Positions 1-8,498 of a stretch of DNA of 34,274 nucleotides are shown here, in pieces. The position numbers and the translations under genes were made by a program. The stretch comes from Betaproteobacteria bacterium (GTDB taxonomy: Bacteria > Pseudomonadota > Gammaproteobacteria > Burkholderiales > SG8-39): the NCBI GenBank assembly GCA_009693345.1, contig SHXL01000004.1:1-34274 (forward strand), in the 5' to 3' direction. The notes below the pieces were generated by a model. The model was not told where the DNA came from and searched no databases. It saw only the letters and a list, made by a program, of their open reading frames with translations. Position 1 is the stretch's first letter. Each line of letters starts with the position of its first letter.

Positions 1-284
1 TCGACTTCGCCCGAACGCAGGTTCGCGTTGACGGTCCCGGCGGGGCGCGCGCGCACCAGCCCGGTGATCCTGAGGACGAACTCGGAACGAACCCGGTTGG
101 CGCGCTCGAACGCCTCCGCCCGGTCCGGGTCGCACACCACCTGCGCCAGCCCCTCGCGGTCGCGCAGGTCGATGAAGATTACACCGCCATGGTCGCGGCG
201 GCGGTGCGCCCAGCCGGCCAGCGTCACGACCTTGCCGATCAGCGCAGCGGACAGTTCGCCGCAGTAGTGGCTTCTCATGCTCAT
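1..284 (-). CDS. aspS: Aspartyl-tRNA synthetase, N-terminal part (gene runs off the window)
   Basis: Charges tRNA-Asp (or tRNA-Asx) with aspartate in the cytoplasm. About 94 N-terminal residues are visible; they read [11 protein letters not shown] followed by the OB-fold anticodon-binding start typical of bacterial AspRS ([22 protein letters not shown]). The catalytic domain lies outside the window. The start could be ATG at 284 or the in-frame ATG at 278. Upstream lies DUF502, whose stop codon is 17 nt away. The oddity is at the start: an 18-nt sequence is repeated with a 20-nt period, so the well-spaced Shine-Dalgarno AAGGAG precedes an upstream ATG (304) that reads only seven codons to a TGA overlapping the aspS ATG. 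Identity is secure; the exact start is inferred. Confidence 0.93.
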   Translation of the reverse strand, partial: MSMRSHYCGELSAALIGKVVTLAGWAHRRRDHGGVIFIDLRDREGLAQVVCDPDRAEAFERANRVRSEFVLRITGLVRARPAGTVNANLRSGEV

Positions 285-304
285 ACGTGGCTTCTCATGC
301 TCAT
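267..304. repeat. Imperfect 20-bp-period tandem duplication over the aspS start
   Basis: The 18-mer gtggcttctcatgctcat occurs at 267-284 and again at 287-304, separated by 'ac'. It covers the stop of DUF502 and both possible aspS starts. Because 20 is not a multiple of three, the upstream copy reads out of frame into a stop. Confidence 0.97.
281..304 (-). promoter_or_regulatory. Seven-codon leader ORF between DUF502 and aspS
   Basis: ATG at 304-302 overlaps the DUF502 stop (ATGA), has AAGGAG eight nt upstream, and reads MSMRSHV then TGA at 283-281, which overlaps the aspS ATG at 284 as a second ATGA. The arrangement would feed ribosomes to aspS by termination-reinitiation. The sequence is seen directly; translation of the leader is inferred. 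Confidence 0.6.
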
Positions 305-906
305 TTGCCGTTCTCCTTGCCGTTAGGCGGCACCACGCCCATCGAGATGATGTACTTGAGCGCCTCCTCCACGCTCATCTCCAGTTCGATCACGTCCTTG
401 CGCGCTACCACCACGAAATATCCACCGGTCGGGTTGGGGGTGGTCGGCACGTAGACGCTGATGTAATCCCCCTGCAGACGGGAGACGATGTCGGCGCCGG
501 GCTTGCCCGTAAGGAAGGCGATGGTCCACATGCCCTCGTGCGGCCAGCGCACCAGCAAGGCCTTGCGGAACGCCTGGCCGCTGGAGGAGAACAGCGTGTC
601 GGAGATCTGCTTGACGCTCGAATAGATCGAGTTGACCACCGGGATGCGGTGCAGGATCTCGTGCCAGAAGTTGACCAGCCGGGCGCCGACCAGGTTTGTC
701 GTCAGGAGGCCGGTGAGGAATACGATCACCAGCGTCATCACCACGCCCATGCCGGGAACGTGCAATCCGAGCCAGTTCTCGGTGCGGAACTCCGGCGGCA
801 GCAGGAGCAGCGTCTGGTCGAGCGCATCGACGATGAACTTCAGCACCCACAGCGTGATGACGAGCGGGATCCAGATGAGGAGTCCCGTGATGAGGTATTT
901 TTTCAT
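301..906 (-). CDS. DUF502 family inner-membrane protein
   Basis: A 201-residue membrane protein of unknown biochemical role. An N-terminal hydrophobic helix ([22 protein letters not shown], about residues 5-26) is followed by a second around residues 53-72 ([22 protein letters not shown]), then a hydrophilic domain containing the family-typical stretch around [12 protein letters not shown]. The length suits DUF502. It precedes aspS, an arrangement I know from other betaproteobacteria, and its stop overlaps the ATG of the leader ORF. No strong Shine-Dalgarno precedes ATG 906, and the fmdB terminator ends about 12 nt upstream, so the start region is tight. The C-terminus carries a short duplicated AACGGCAA. 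Confidence 0.9.
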   Translation of the reverse strand: MKKYLITGLLIWIPLVITLWVLKFIVDALDQTLLLLPPEFRTENWLGLHVPGMGVVMTLVIVFLTGLLTTNLVGARLVNFWHEILHRIPVVNSIYSSVKQISDTLFSSSGQAFRKALLVRWPHEGMWTIAFLTGKPGADIVSRLQGDYISVYVPTTPNPTGGYFVVVARKDVIELEMSVEEALKYIISMGVVPPNGKENGK

Positions 907-917
907 GTGCTGGAAAC

Positions 918-942
918 AAAAAAGCCCGGCGCATGGCCGGGC
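918..942 (-). terminator. Rho-independent terminator after fmdB
   Basis: GCCCGGC-GCATG-GCCGGGC forms a 7-bp perfect GC stem, and on the minus strand it runs into T6 (A6 at 918-923). It lies between the fmdB stop (965) and the DUF502 start (906), so DUF502-aspS would need their own promoter or read-through. Confidence 0.8.
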
Positions 943-964
943 CGGTTGCGTGGCCCTTTAATGG

Positions 965-1306
965 TCAATTCGCTGTGCTGGCCGGCGTTTTTTTCTCCGG
1001 CTTGGATACTGTTTTCGTTTCGGTTTTCGTTTCGGTTTTCGTTTCGGTTTTCGTTTCGGTTTTTGTGTCGGTCTTGGTTTCGGTCTTTGTCTCGGGCTTG
1101 GCGTCAGCCTTCGCTTCCGTCTTGCCGCCCTTGAAATCGGACGCGTACCAGCCCGAGCCCTTCAACTGAAACCCGGCTGCCGTAAGTTGCTTCTCGTACT
1201 TCTTCTTGCCGCACGCCGGGCACTTGGTGAGCGGCGCATCGGACAGCCTGAGGAGGTGGTCCTCCTTGTGGCCGCAGGCCGCGCACCGGTATTCGTAGAT
1301 CGGCAT
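965..1306 (-). CDS. FmdB family zinc-ribbon protein with repetitive acidic/lysine tail
   Basis: A 113-residue protein. The N-terminal FmdB/CxxC_CxxC_SSSS domain is clear: MPIYEYRCAACGH with CxxC at residues 8-11 and a second CPACG near residue 29, together a zinc ribbon, ending with the family's GSGWYASDFK. The C-terminal half is a low-complexity tail of ETKT/DTKT repeats encoded by a 12-bp tandem repeat. The family is often called a putative regulatory protein but its function is not established. It lies in the usual place upstream of DUF502-aspS and is followed by a hairpin terminator. The tail is probably disordered and its length likely varies between strains. Confidence 0.9.
   Translation of the reverse strand: MPIYEYRCAACGHKEDHLLRLSDAPLTKCPACGKKKYEKQLTAAGFQLKGSGWYASDFKGGKTEAKADAKPETKTETKTDTKTETKTETKTETKTETKTVSKPEKKTPASTAN
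1011..1094. repeat. 12-bp tandem repeat encoding the FmdB tail
   Basis: Four perfect copies of gttttcgtttcg (1011-1058) are followed by three degenerate copies (to 1094). The unit is four codons, so expansion or contraction keeps the frame; on the coding strand it reads ETKT. Confidence 0.95.
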
Positions 1307-1361
1307 CGCCGTTGTCTCAAGTTCCTGAATTGGCTTGGATTATACCGCCAACAGTAACCTC

Positions 1362-1835
1362 TCAGAACGGAATGTCGTCTTCCATGTCGTCGAACTTTCC
1401 GGCCGGTTTCTTGGCCGCGCCCGCAGCCGGCTTTGGTGCGCCAGCGCTCTTGGTCGCGGGTTCACCGCCCGGTTCATCGTTCGGCACGCCCGCTCCGGCC
1501 CGCGAACCGAGCATCTGCATGCGATCGGCACGGATCTCGGTGCTGTAACGATCCTTGCCGGTTTCCTTGTCCTGATACTTCCGGGTGCGCAGTTGCCCCT
1601 CGATGTAGACCTGCGAACCCTTCTTCAGGTATTCGCCGGCGACCTCGGCGAGGCGCCCGAAGAACGATATGCGGTGCCACTCGGTGGCCTCCTTCTTCTC
1701 GCCGCTCGCCTTGTCCTTCCATGTTTCAGTAGTGGCGACGCTGATATTGGTGACCGCTTCGCCGCTCGGCAGATAGCGGGTTTCCGGGTCCCTACCGAGA
1801 TTGCCAACGATGATTACCTTGTTTACGGATGCCAT
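1362..1835 (-). CDS. ssb: Single-stranded DNA-binding protein
   Basis: 157 residues. Binds ssDNA as a tetramer in replication, recombination and repair. The OB fold spans about residues 1-112 ([18 protein letters not shown] ... [15 protein letters not shown] ... [11 protein letters not shown]). A Gly/Ala/Pro linker follows, ending in the acidic tip DDIPF that recruits partner proteins. The ORF track extends the frame upstream through the MFS gene; I place the start at ATG 1835 because the conserved N-terminus begins there, with a purine-rich GGGGGAAAG just upstream. A LexA-like box lies in the 40-bp gap behind the MFS gene, suggesting SOS induction. Confidence 0.96.
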   Translation of the reverse strand: MASVNKVIIVGNLGRDPETRYLPSGEAVTNISVATTETWKDKASGEKKEATEWHRISFFGRLAEVAGEYLKKGSQVYIEGQLRTRKYQDKETGKDRYSTEIRADRMQMLGSRAGAGVPNDEPGGEPATKSAGAPKPAAGAAKKPAGKFDDMEDDIPF

Positions 1836-1856
1836 CACTTTCCCCCTGGTCGAGTA

Positions 1857-1872
1857 CTGTATGAATATACAA
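1857..1872. promoter_or_regulatory. LexA (SOS) box candidate upstream of ssb
   Basis: CTGT-ATGAATAT-ACAA matches the proteobacterial LexA consensus CTGT-N8-ACAG at seven of eight fixed positions, and the flanking TA and the AT-rich core also fit. It sits 22 bp before the ssb start and ends 3 bp from the MFS stop codon, where it could cover the ssb promoter. Confidence 0.65.
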
Positions 1873-1875
1873 CGC

Positions 1876-3069
1876 CTAGGCGCGCCGCGGGTTGACCGCC
1901 CGCATCCCGGCCGCCACCGCCAGCCAAGCCAGCGCCAGCCCGGCGCTGGCGCCGAACACCCCGCCGGCGCCGAAGCGCCCGCCGATCCAGCCGCCGCCCA
2001 GCCCGCCGAAGAACAGGCCGAGCGTCTGGGCAGTGTTATACACGCCGATCGCCGCGCCGCGTGCATGCGCCGGCGCGATGCGGGAAACGAGCGAGGGCAG
2101 CAATGCCTCCAGCACGTTGAATGCAGCGAAGGAACCCAGCAGCAGACCCGCCAGCCCCAAGAGCCCGGCATCGGCACCGGCTGCCGCGAACGCCGCCAGC
2201 ACCGCGACGAGCAGCGCGACGCAGCCGATCATGACCGGCTTGGCCTTGTTGCGGCGGTCGGCGTACAGGATCGGCGGCACCATCAGCACGAACGAGGCCA
2301 GCACCACCGGCAGGTAGAGCTTCCAGTGCTCCTCAATGCCGAGGCCGGCATGGACGATCATCGCAGGGACGACGAGGAACATGGCGTAGAGCACGAAGTG
2401 CAGCACGAAGATGCCGGTATTCAGGCGCAGCAGTTCCCGTTCCAGGAAAATGCGGCCGCCGGCTGCCGCCGCAGGCTTGCCCGCCGCGAGCGGCGCGGCG
2501 CGGGCCCCCTTGGACACATCGGGCACCAGGGCCTTCACCACCAAGATCGCGGCGAGCGCGAGCAGGCCCGTGATCACGAACAGGCCGCCCATGCCGATCG
2601 ACCGGTAGAGCACCGGCGCGGCGACCAGCGAGAGCGCGAAGGTGAAGCCGATCGTGGAGCCGATCATCGCCATCACCTTGGTGCGGTGCTGCTCGCGCGT
2701 GAGATCCGCGGCGAGCGCCATCACCACCGACGAGATCGCGCCGGCACCCTGCAGCGCGCGGCCCGCGATCGCGGTCCAGATGTCGCCCGCCGCGGCCGCG
2801 AGAAAACTGCCCGCCGCGAAGATCACGAGGCCGGCATAGATCACCGGCTTGCGGCCCCAGCGGTCGGAGGCGATGCCGAACGGAATCTGCAATACGCCCT
2901 GCGTGAGCCCGTAGATCCCGAGGGCCATGCCGACTAGCGTGAGACTGTCGCCGCCCGCGAGCTGCGGCGCGTGCACCGCGAACACCGGAAGAATGAAAAA
3001 GAGGCCGAGCATGCGCAGGCCGAAGACCCCGGCAAGGCTGGCGCCGGCCCGGATTTCGGCCACAGTCAT
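1876..3069 (-). CDS. MFS transporter, YajR-like, without the C-terminal YAM domain
   Basis: About 397 residues with roughly 12 hydrophobic helices, so an inner-membrane major facilitator. The first half closely resembles Yaj[41 protein letters not shown] (MFS motif A) and [29 protein letters not shown]. The substrate is unknown. Unlike YajR it ends just after the last helix (VNPRRA), with no soluble ferredoxin-like domain. I use ATG 3069 (MTVAEIRAG); the ORF track's TTG at 3111 would add 14 residues. It lies directly upstream of ssb and divergent from uvrA, an arrangement known from betaproteobacteria. Confidence 0.85.
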   Translation of the reverse strand: MTVAEIRAGASLAGVFGLRMLGLFFILPVFAVHAPQLAGGDSLTLVGMALGIYGLTQGVLQIPFGIASDRWGRKPVIYAGLVIFAAGSFLAAAAGDIWTAIAGRALQGAGAISSVVMALAADLTREQHRTKVMAMIGSTIGFTFALSLVAAPVLYRSIGMGGLFVITGLLALAAILVVKALVPDVSKGARAAPLAAGKPAAAAGGRIFLERELLRLNTGIFVLHFVLYAMFLVVPAMIVHAGLGIEEHWKLYLPVVLASFVLMVPPILYADRRNKAKPVMIGCVALLVAVLAAFAAAGADAGLLGLAGLLLGSFAAFNVLEALLPSLVSRIAPAHARGAAIGVYNTAQTLGLFFGGLGGGWIGGRFGAGGVFGASAGLALAWLAVAAGMRAVNPRRA

Positions 3070-3155
3070 CCGTTCGGACTGCACGTGAGGGTGTAGAAGC
3101 GGGTGGAGCAAGGCGGGGTGAAAGAGCTATAGTAGCAAGTTTCCCCTGCCGAAAA

Positions 3156-6107
3156 TTGCTCTTGGAAAAAATCCGCATCCGCGGCGCACGCACGCACAAT
3201 CTCAAGAACCTGAATCTCGAGTTGCCGCGCGAAAAACTTGTGGTGATCACCGGGCTGTCAGGCTCCGGCAAGTCCTCGCTCGCCTTCGATACGCTCTACG
3301 CCGAAGGCCAGCGCCGCTACGTCGAATCCCTGTCGGCCTACGCGCGCCAGTTTCTCGAGCTGATGGAAAAACCCGACGTCGACCTGATCGAGGGGCTGTC
3401 GCCCGCGATCGCCATCGAGCAGAAGGCGGCGAGCCACAATCCGCGCTCGACGGTGGGCACCGTCACCGAGATCCACGACTACCTGCGCCTGCTCTTCGCG
3501 CGCGTCGGCTCGCCCTACTGTCCCGACCACGGCCTCGCGCTGGAGGCGCAGACAGTGGCGCAGATGGTGGACCAGGTGCTCGCGCTGCCCGAGGACACGA
3601 AGCTGCTCGTCCTCGCGCCGGTGGTCGCCGGCCGCAAAGGGGAACAGACGGAACTGTTCGGGGAACTGCGCGCGCAAGGCTTCACGCGCGTGCGCGTGGA
3701 CGGCAAGGTCCATGAGCTGGAAAATGCGCCGCGCCTGGCGAAGAACTCGAAGCACACGGTGGAAGTGGTCATCGACCGGCTGCGCGCGAAGGCGGAGTTC
3801 AAGCAGCGCCTTGCCGAATCCTTCGAAACCGCGCTGCGCCATGCGAACGGACGCGCACTTGTCGTCGAATCGGATAACAAGAAAGAACATTTGTTCTCGG
3901 CGCGCTTCGCCTGCACGAAATGCGACTACGCGCTCGCCGAACTCGAGCCGCGCCTGTTCTCCTTCAACAATCCGATGGGCGCCTGCCCGCGCTGCGACGG
4001 CCTGGGCGCGGTGGATTTCTTCGATCCGCGCCGCGTGGTCGCGCACCCGAACCTCTCCCTCGCCGGCGGCGCGATCAAGGGCTGGGACCGGCGCAACCAT
4101 TTCTACTATTCGATGCTGACGTCGCTCGCGCGGCATTACGGCTTCGACGTCGAGGCGCCCTGGGAGATGCTGGACGACAGCACGCAGGGCGTGATCCTGA
4201 ACGGCTCGGGCAAGGAGAAAATCGCATTTCAGTACATCACCGAGCGCAGCCGCAGCCAGGTGCGCGAGCACGCCTTCGAAGGCGTGCTGCCGAACATGGA
4301 ACGGCGCTACCGAGAAACCGATTCCGTGGTGGTGCGCGAGGAACTCGCCAAGTTCCGCAACACGCAGACCTGCACGGAGTGCGGCGGAACCCGCCTGCGG
4401 CGCGAAGCGCGCCACGTCAAGGTGGCGGAGAGGACGATCTACGAGGTTTCCGCCTTGCCTTTGAGCTATTGCCGGGAGTTTTTCTCGACACTGAAACTTG
4501 AAGGCGCAAGACAACAGATCGCTGAGCGGATCGTGCGCGAGATCGCCAACCGGCTCGAGTTCCTCGTCAACGTCGGCCTCGACTATCTCGCGCTTGATCG
4601 CGCGGCCGGCTCGCTGTCGGGAGGCGAGGCGCAGCGCATCCGGCTCGCTTCGCAGATCGGCTCGGGACTGACCGGCGTCATGTATGTGCTTGATGAACCG
4701 TCCATCGGCCTGCACCAGCGCGACAACGCGCGACTGATCGAAACCCTCAAGCACCTGCGGGACCTCGGCAACAGCGTCATCGTGGTGGAGCACGACGAGG
4801 AGGCGATCCGCTCGGCGGACTACGTGGTCGACATGGGGCCCGGCGCGGGGCACGCCGGCGGGCGCGTCGTCGCCGAGGGCACGCCGGCGCAGATCGTCGC
4901 CTCCGCGGATTCGCTCACCGGCAGATACCTCGCCCGCACGCTGTCCATCGGCGTGCCGCGGCGGCGCAACCGCCCCGGCGCGAAGCGCCTGGTGGTACGC
5001 GAGGCCACCGGCAACAACCTGAAGCGGGCGACGCTCGAACTTCCGGTCGGCCTGTTCGTGTGCGTCACCGGGGTTTCGGGCTCGGGCAAATCGACGCTGA
5101 TCAATGACACCATGTATGCGGCGATCGCGCGCCATCTCCATGGCTCGGCGGCCGAGCCGGCGCCGCACGAATCCATCTCGGGCCTGGAGCATTTCGACAA
5201 GGTGGTGAGCGTGGACCAGAGCCCGATCGGCCGCACGCCGCGCTCGAATCCGGCCACCTACACGGGGCTTTTCACGCCGATCCGCGAACTGTTCGCCGGC
5301 GTGCCGGAAGCCCGCACGCGCGGCTACGACGCCGGGCGCTTCTCGTTCAACGTCAAGGGCGGGCGCTGCGAGGCCTGCCAGGGCGACGGCGTGACCAAGG
5401 TGGAAATGCACTTCCTCGCCGACATCTACGTCGCCTGCGACGTCTGCCATGGCAAGCGCTACAACCGCGAGACGCTGGAGATCCGCTACAAGGGCAAGAA
5501 CATCCACGAAGTGCTGCAGATGAACGTGGTCGAGGCGGTGGAATTCTTCACCGCCGTGCCCGCGATCGCGCGCAAACTCGCGACGCTCTCCGACGTCGGC
5601 CTCGCCTACATCCAGTTCGGGCAGGCCGCCACCACGCTCTCGGGTGGCGAGGCGCAGCGCGTCAAGCTTTCGCTCGAACTCTCAAAGCGCGACACCGGCC
5701 GCACGCTCTACATTTTGGATGAACCCACCACCGGCCTGCATTTCCACGACATCGGGCTGCTGCTGCATGTGCTGCACCGCCTGCGCGACGCGGGCAACAC
5801 GGTGATCGTCATCGAGCACAACCTGGATGTCATCAAGACCGCAGACTGGGTGATCGACCTGGGTCCCGAAGGCGGCGACGGCGGCGGGCGCATTATCGCC
5901 GCCGGCACGCCCGAGCAGGTCGCGGAGAGCCCGGTCAGCCATACCGGTCAATACCTTAGGCGCGTTCTGTCCGGCGCCTTTACAAATACGAACGTTCGTA
6001 CTGTTATTTCTCCCGATGACCCCTCCAACGCCACCGACCAAGGGCGAACGGACCCGCGCGGCGATCCTGGACGCCGGGTTCCACATCGTCAGCAGGACCG
6101 GTCTTGA
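3156..6107 (+). CDS. uvrA: Excinuclease ABC subunit A, with a non-family C-terminal tail
   Basis: Damage-recognition ATPase of nucleotide excision repair; works as a dimer with UvrB. 983 residues with all landmarks: Walker [10 protein letters not shown] (about 33-41), a zinc module (CTKCDY ... CPRCDG), CTECGG, first signature [11 protein letters not shown] with VLDEPSIGL, second Walker [10 protein letters not shown] (about 638), second zinc finger CEACQG ... CDVCHG, and second [11 protein letters not shown] with ILDEPTTGL. The start is TTG at 3156 or 3162; there is no ATG or clear Shine-Dalgarno. The family normally ends near YLRRVL (about residue 938). Here 45 further residues are read through the tetR operator and the first 92 nt of tetR before a stop appears. 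Confidence 0.97.
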   Translation: MLLEKIRIRGARTHNLKNLNLELPREKLVVITGLSGSGKSSLAFDTLYAEGQRRYVESLSAYARQFLELMEKPDVDLIEGLSPAIAIEQKAASHNPRSTVGTVTEIHDYLRLLFARVGSPYCPDHGLALEAQTVAQMVDQVLALPEDTKLLVLAPVVAGRKGEQTELFGELRAQGFTRVRVDGKVHELENAPRLAKNSKHTVEVVIDRLRAKAEFKQRLAESFETALRHANGRALVVESDNKKEHLFSARFACTKCDYALAELEPRLFSFNNPMGACPRCDGLGAVDFFDPRRVVAHPNLSLAGGAIKGWDRRNHFYYSMLTSLARHYGFDVEAPWEMLDDSTQGVILNGSGKEKIAFQYITERSRSQVREHAFEGVLPNMERRYRETDSVVVREELAKFRNTQTCTECGGTRLRREARHVKVAERTIYEVSALPLSYCREFFSTLKLEGARQQIAERIVREIANRLEFLVNVGLDYLALDRAAGSLSGGEAQRIRLASQIGSGLTGVMYVLDEPSIGLHQRDNARLIETLKHLRDLGNSVIVVEHDEEAIRSADYVVDMGPGAGHAGGRVVAEGTPAQIVASADSLTGRYLARTLSIGVPRRRNRPGAKRLVVREATGNNLKRATLELPVGLFVCVTGVSGSGKSTLINDTMYAAIARHLHGSAAEPAPHESISGLEHFDKVVSVDQSPIGRTPRSNPATYTGLFTPIRELFAGVPEARTRGYDAGRFSFNVKGGRCEACQGDGVTKVEMHFLADIYVACDVCHGKRYNRETLEIRYKGKNIHEVLQMNVVEAVEFFTAVPAIARKLATLSDVGLAYIQFGQAATTLSGGEAQRVKLSLELSKRDTGRTLYILDEPTTGLHFHDIGLLLHVLHRLRDAGNTVIVIEHNLDVIKTADWVIDLGPEGGDGGGRIIAAGTPEQVAESPVSHTGQYLRRVLSGAFTNTNVRTVISPDDPSNATDQGRTDPRGDPGRRVPHRQQDRS
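5979..6007 (+). promoter_or_regulatory. tetR promoter with a 14-bp palindromic operator in the spacer
   Basis: TTTACA (5979-5984), a 17-nt spacer and TGTTAT (6002-6007) form a plausible sigma-70 promoter. The spacer holds the perfect palindrome TACGAACGTTCGTA (5987-6000), the type of inverted repeat bound by TetR-family repressors. The predicted transcription start lies within a few nt of the tetR ATG (6016). Confidence 0.75.
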
Positions 6108-6651
6108 AGGCCTGACCGTCGGTACGCTCGCCGGGGCGACCGGCCTGTCGAAATCGGGCCTCTTCGCCCACTTCGGCTCGCGCGAGGAACTGCTGCTCGC
6201 GGTGCTCGACCGCGGCCAGCAGGAATTCGTCAAGCTCGTGGTCAACCCGGCGCTCGCGAAGCCGCGCGGCCTGCCGCGCCTGAAGGCGCTGTTCGTGAAG
6301 TGGTTCGGCTGGACCGAGTCGGCCGACCTGCCCGGCGGGTGCCCGATGATCGGCCGCGCCATCGAGTTCGACGACCAGCCGGGCGTGGTGCGCGACGCGC
6401 TCGCCACCGGTCAGCGCGCCTGGATCGACACGCTGACGCGCGCCGCGCGCCAGGCGATCGAGCAGGGCCAGCTCGCCCCGCACAGCGACCCGGAACAGAT
6501 CTGCTTCGAATTGTTCGGCATCGCGCTGGTGGTGCACCACCACCGCCGCCTGCTCGGCTACGAAAAGGCGCGCGCCCGCGCGCTTGCCGCCTTCGAGGCG
6601 TTGATAGAGCGTCACACCATTTCTCCAAAGCTGCGCAGCGCCACGCGCTAA
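6016..6651 (+). CDS. TetR/AcrR family transcriptional regulator
   Basis: 211 residues. N-terminal TetR DNA-binding domain: [53 protein letters not shown] (about 8-60), with the HTH at [16 protein letters not shown]. The C-terminal ligand/dimer domain is less conserved; it includes [14 protein letters not shown]. It overlaps the 3' end of uvrA by 92 nt in another frame and is preceded by a perfect operator-like palindrome, so autorepression is likely. No Shine-Dalgarno precedes ATG 6016. The hydrolase starts 14 nt downstream and is probably the controlled gene. The ligand is not deducible. Confidence 0.92.
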   Translation: MTPPTPPTKGERTRAAILDAGFHIVSRTGLEGLTVGTLAGATGLSKSGLFAHFGSREELLLAVLDRGQQEFVKLVVNPALAKPRGLPRLKALFVKWFGWTESADLPGGCPMIGRAIEFDDQPGVVRDALATGQRAWIDTLTRAARQAIEQGQLAPHSDPEQICFELFGIALVVHHHRRLLGYEKARARALAAFEALIERHTISPKLRSATR

Positions 6652-6665
6652 CGAAAGGAGTCGCC

Positions 6666-7565
6666 ATGTACATCGCCCACCAACTGCACAGAATAAGCAC
6701 GAACGTGCGCTTTTTGACCGGCTCGCTGCTGCTGCCCGAGTACGCGGCGGCGCTCGCCGAGCGCCTGTTCCTCACGCCCCCCGCGCCGCGCCTGCGGCAG
6801 AGCACCTTCTTCGATTTTCTCGACGCGCGCTCGAGCTTCCTCGAATACAGCGGCCGCAATATCGCCACCTGGCGCGGGGGTCCGCGCGATGCGCCGGCGG
6901 TGCTGCTCGCGCACAGCTGGGGCGGATACGCTGCGCAGATGCGCGGCTTCGTGGCGCGGCTGCTCGCCGAAGGTTTCCGCGTCATCGCCTACGACCAGCC
7001 GGCCCACGGCCTGTCGGAAGGCAAGCTCACTGGCCTGCCCGATTTCGCCGGCGCGCTCGCCGCGGTGGCCTCGCAGCACGGCAAAGTGCGACACGTGATC
7101 GCGCACTCGCTGGGCGGCGTGGCCACCGCCATTGCGCTGTCGCGCGGCCTGTCCCTGCAGAGTACGGTGCTGATCAGCCCGCCCTCGGACCTGGTCGGTT
7201 ATTCGCGCCAGTTCGCGCGCTGGTACTGGATGCCGGAGCCGCTGCGCTGCGCGATGCAGGCGGCTATCGAGGAGCGCTTCGGCCTGCGATGGTTCGAGCT
7301 GGAAATTCCGCGCCTCGCGCCGCGGCTCAACACACCGGCGCTGGTGATCCACGACCGCGGCGACGGTATCGTGCCCTGGACACAGGGCGCGGCGCAGGCG
7401 CGCGCCTGGCCCGGCGCCCGCCTGCTCAGCACCGAGGGCCTCGGCCACGGCCTCATTCTCGAGAGCGACATCATGATCCGCCCGGCGGTGGAATTCGTCG
7501 CCGGCAGATCCGGGGTGGCGAGCGTCGCCGCGCCCGCGCTGCCGCATCCGGCACCGCTTTACTGA
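6666..7565 (+). CDS. Alpha/beta hydrolase
   Basis: 299 residues. A serine hydrolase fold: oxyanion region LLAHSWGGYAAQ, nucleophile elbow AHSLGG, acid in IHDRGDGIVP and catalytic His in GLGHG. The N-terminal about 60 residues are an extra segment before the core. The start at ATG 6666 has a strong AAAGGAG five nt upstream; the longer ORF-track start is a shadow inside tetR. It lies 14 nt after tetR, probably in one transcript under its control. The substrate is unknown; an esterase or lipase-like role is likely. Confidence 0.88.
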   Translation: MYIAHQLHRISTNVRFLTGSLLLPEYAAALAERLFLTPPAPRLRQSTFFDFLDARSSFLEYSGRNIATWRGGPRDAPAVLLAHSWGGYAAQMRGFVARLLAEGFRVIAYDQPAHGLSEGKLTGLPDFAGALAAVASQHGKVRHVIAHSLGGVATAIALSRGLSLQSTVLISPPSDLVGYSRQFARWYWMPEPLRCAMQAAIEERFGLRWFELEIPRLAPRLNTPALVIHDRGDGIVPWTQGAAQARAWPGARLLSTEGLGHGLILESDIMIRPAVEFVAGRSGVASVAAPALPHPAPLY

Positions 7566-7579
7566 TCCGGGCCGAGGCC

Positions 7580-8002
7580 ATGGCCATCGACGCCGCAAGA
7601 ATATTGATCCTCGCCGGCGCGTCGATCTTCGGCCTGCTCGGCAGCGTGCATCTCGCGTACACCTTCTTCAGCGGCAAGTTCCTGCCGCGGGACGGCGCCC
7701 TTGTCGACGCGATGAAGGCGACCTCTCCGGGACTGACACGGCACACGAGCATGTGGGATGCGTGGATCGGCTTCAACGCGAGCCACGGCCTGGGCGCAAT
7801 CCTGTTTGCGGCGATCTACATTCTCCTTGCCGCCAAGCACATGGAGATTCTGATTCAATCGAAGGAATTGATCCTGCTCGGCGTTGCGGCCGGCTTGGCG
7901 TATCTCTGCCTCGCACACGCCTACTGGTTCCGGGTACCTTTCACTGGTATTTTGATTGCCACGTCCTTCTTTATCGCCGCCGCCGTTCTCATCTTCATCT
8001 AG
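7580..8002 (+). CDS. Small integral membrane protein, function unknown
   Basis: 140 residues, mainly four hydrophobic helices: ARILILAGASIFGLLGSVHLAYTFF, GFNASHGLGAILFAAIYILLAA, LILLGVAAGLAYLCLAHAYWF and GILIATSFFIAAAVLIFI. The His residues in SVHL, NASHGLG and AHAYWF are polar spots within the helices. It resembles small uncharacterised membrane proteins of the 'LIC_13387-like' kind, but I cannot be sure. The start is ATG 7580, 14 nt after the hydrolase stop; the longer ORF-track start lies in the hydrolase. Probably part of the tetR operon. Confidence 0.75.
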   Translation: MAIDAARILILAGASIFGLLGSVHLAYTFFSGKFLPRDGALVDAMKATSPGLTRHTSMWDAWIGFNASHGLGAILFAAIYILLAAKHMEILIQSKELILLGVAAGLAYLCLAHAYWFRVPFTGILIATSFFIAAAVLIFI

Positions 8003-8015
8003 AAAGCAGAAAAAC

Positions 8016-8498
8016 ATGACCCGTTCGCTGACCATATCCTGGGAAGATCCGCTCGCCGCGCACAGCGCGGGGCGCACGCTGAGCGGCCTCGCCTACATGC
8101 AGGAGATCATCGCGGGCCGGATCCCGCTGCCGCCGATCATGCAGCTGCTCGGCTTCCGGCTCGCGCAGGTCGCCGAAGGCCTCGCGGTTTTCGAGTGCGA
8201 ACCGGGCGAGCAGCATTACAACCCGATCGGCGTGGTGCACGGCGGGCTTGCGATGACGCTGCTTGATTCGGCAATGGGATGCAGCGTGCACACGCGCCTG
8301 CCGGCCGGCACGGGCTACACGACGCTGGAAGCGAAAGTAAACCTGGTGCGCGCGATCACGGCCAAGACCGGGCTGATCCGCGCCACCGGGAAAGTGATTC
8401 ATTTGGGCGGCAAGACCGCGACCGCCGAAGCGCGGCTCGAGGACGCCGCGGGCAAGCTCTACGCCCACAGCACCACCACCTGCATCATCCTCGGCTAA
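8016..8498 (+). CDS. PaaI-family hotdog-fold acyl-CoA thioesterase
   Basis: 160 residues. The hotdog domain carries the diagnostic HYNPIGVVHGGLAMTLLDSAMGC (about 68-90), where the HGG loop and the following Asp in LLDSAMG are the thioesterase active-site elements, followed by the strands of the fold ending STTTCIIL. Such enzymes hydrolyse medium-chain or aromatic acyl-CoAs; the substrate here is unknown. The start at ATG 8016 removes the non-conserved 20-residue extension in the ORF track. It follows the membrane protein by 13 nt and overlaps the convergent ABC transporter gene by 14 nt. Confidence 0.9.
   Translation: MTRSLTISWEDPLAAHSAGRTLSGLAYMQEIIAGRIPLPPIMQLLGFRLAQVAEGLAVFECEPGEQHYNPIGVVHGGLAMTLLDSAMGCSVHTRLPAGTGYTTLEAKVNLVRAITAKTGLIRATGKVIHLGGKTATAEARLEDAAGKLYAHSTTTCIILG

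Noticed and set aside
28-267. 79-aa plus-strand ORF at the window start
   Set aside because: Antisense to aspS, Arg/Ser-rich shadow.
1011-1094. Possible CRISPR-like repeat
   Set aside because: Repeats are contiguous, 12 bp, without spacers, and encode a protein tail.
1801-2937. 378-aa plus-strand ORF over the MFS gene
   Set aside because: Arg/His/Gln-rich shadow of a membrane-protein gene.
3258-5507. 749-aa minus-strand ORF opposite uvrA
   Set aside because: Antisense shadow of a high-GC gene; no domain, and the plus strand is clearly uvrA.
6300-6665. Extended N-terminus of the alpha/beta hydrolase
   Set aside because: It lies inside tetR in another frame; ATG 6666 has a strong Shine-Dalgarno.
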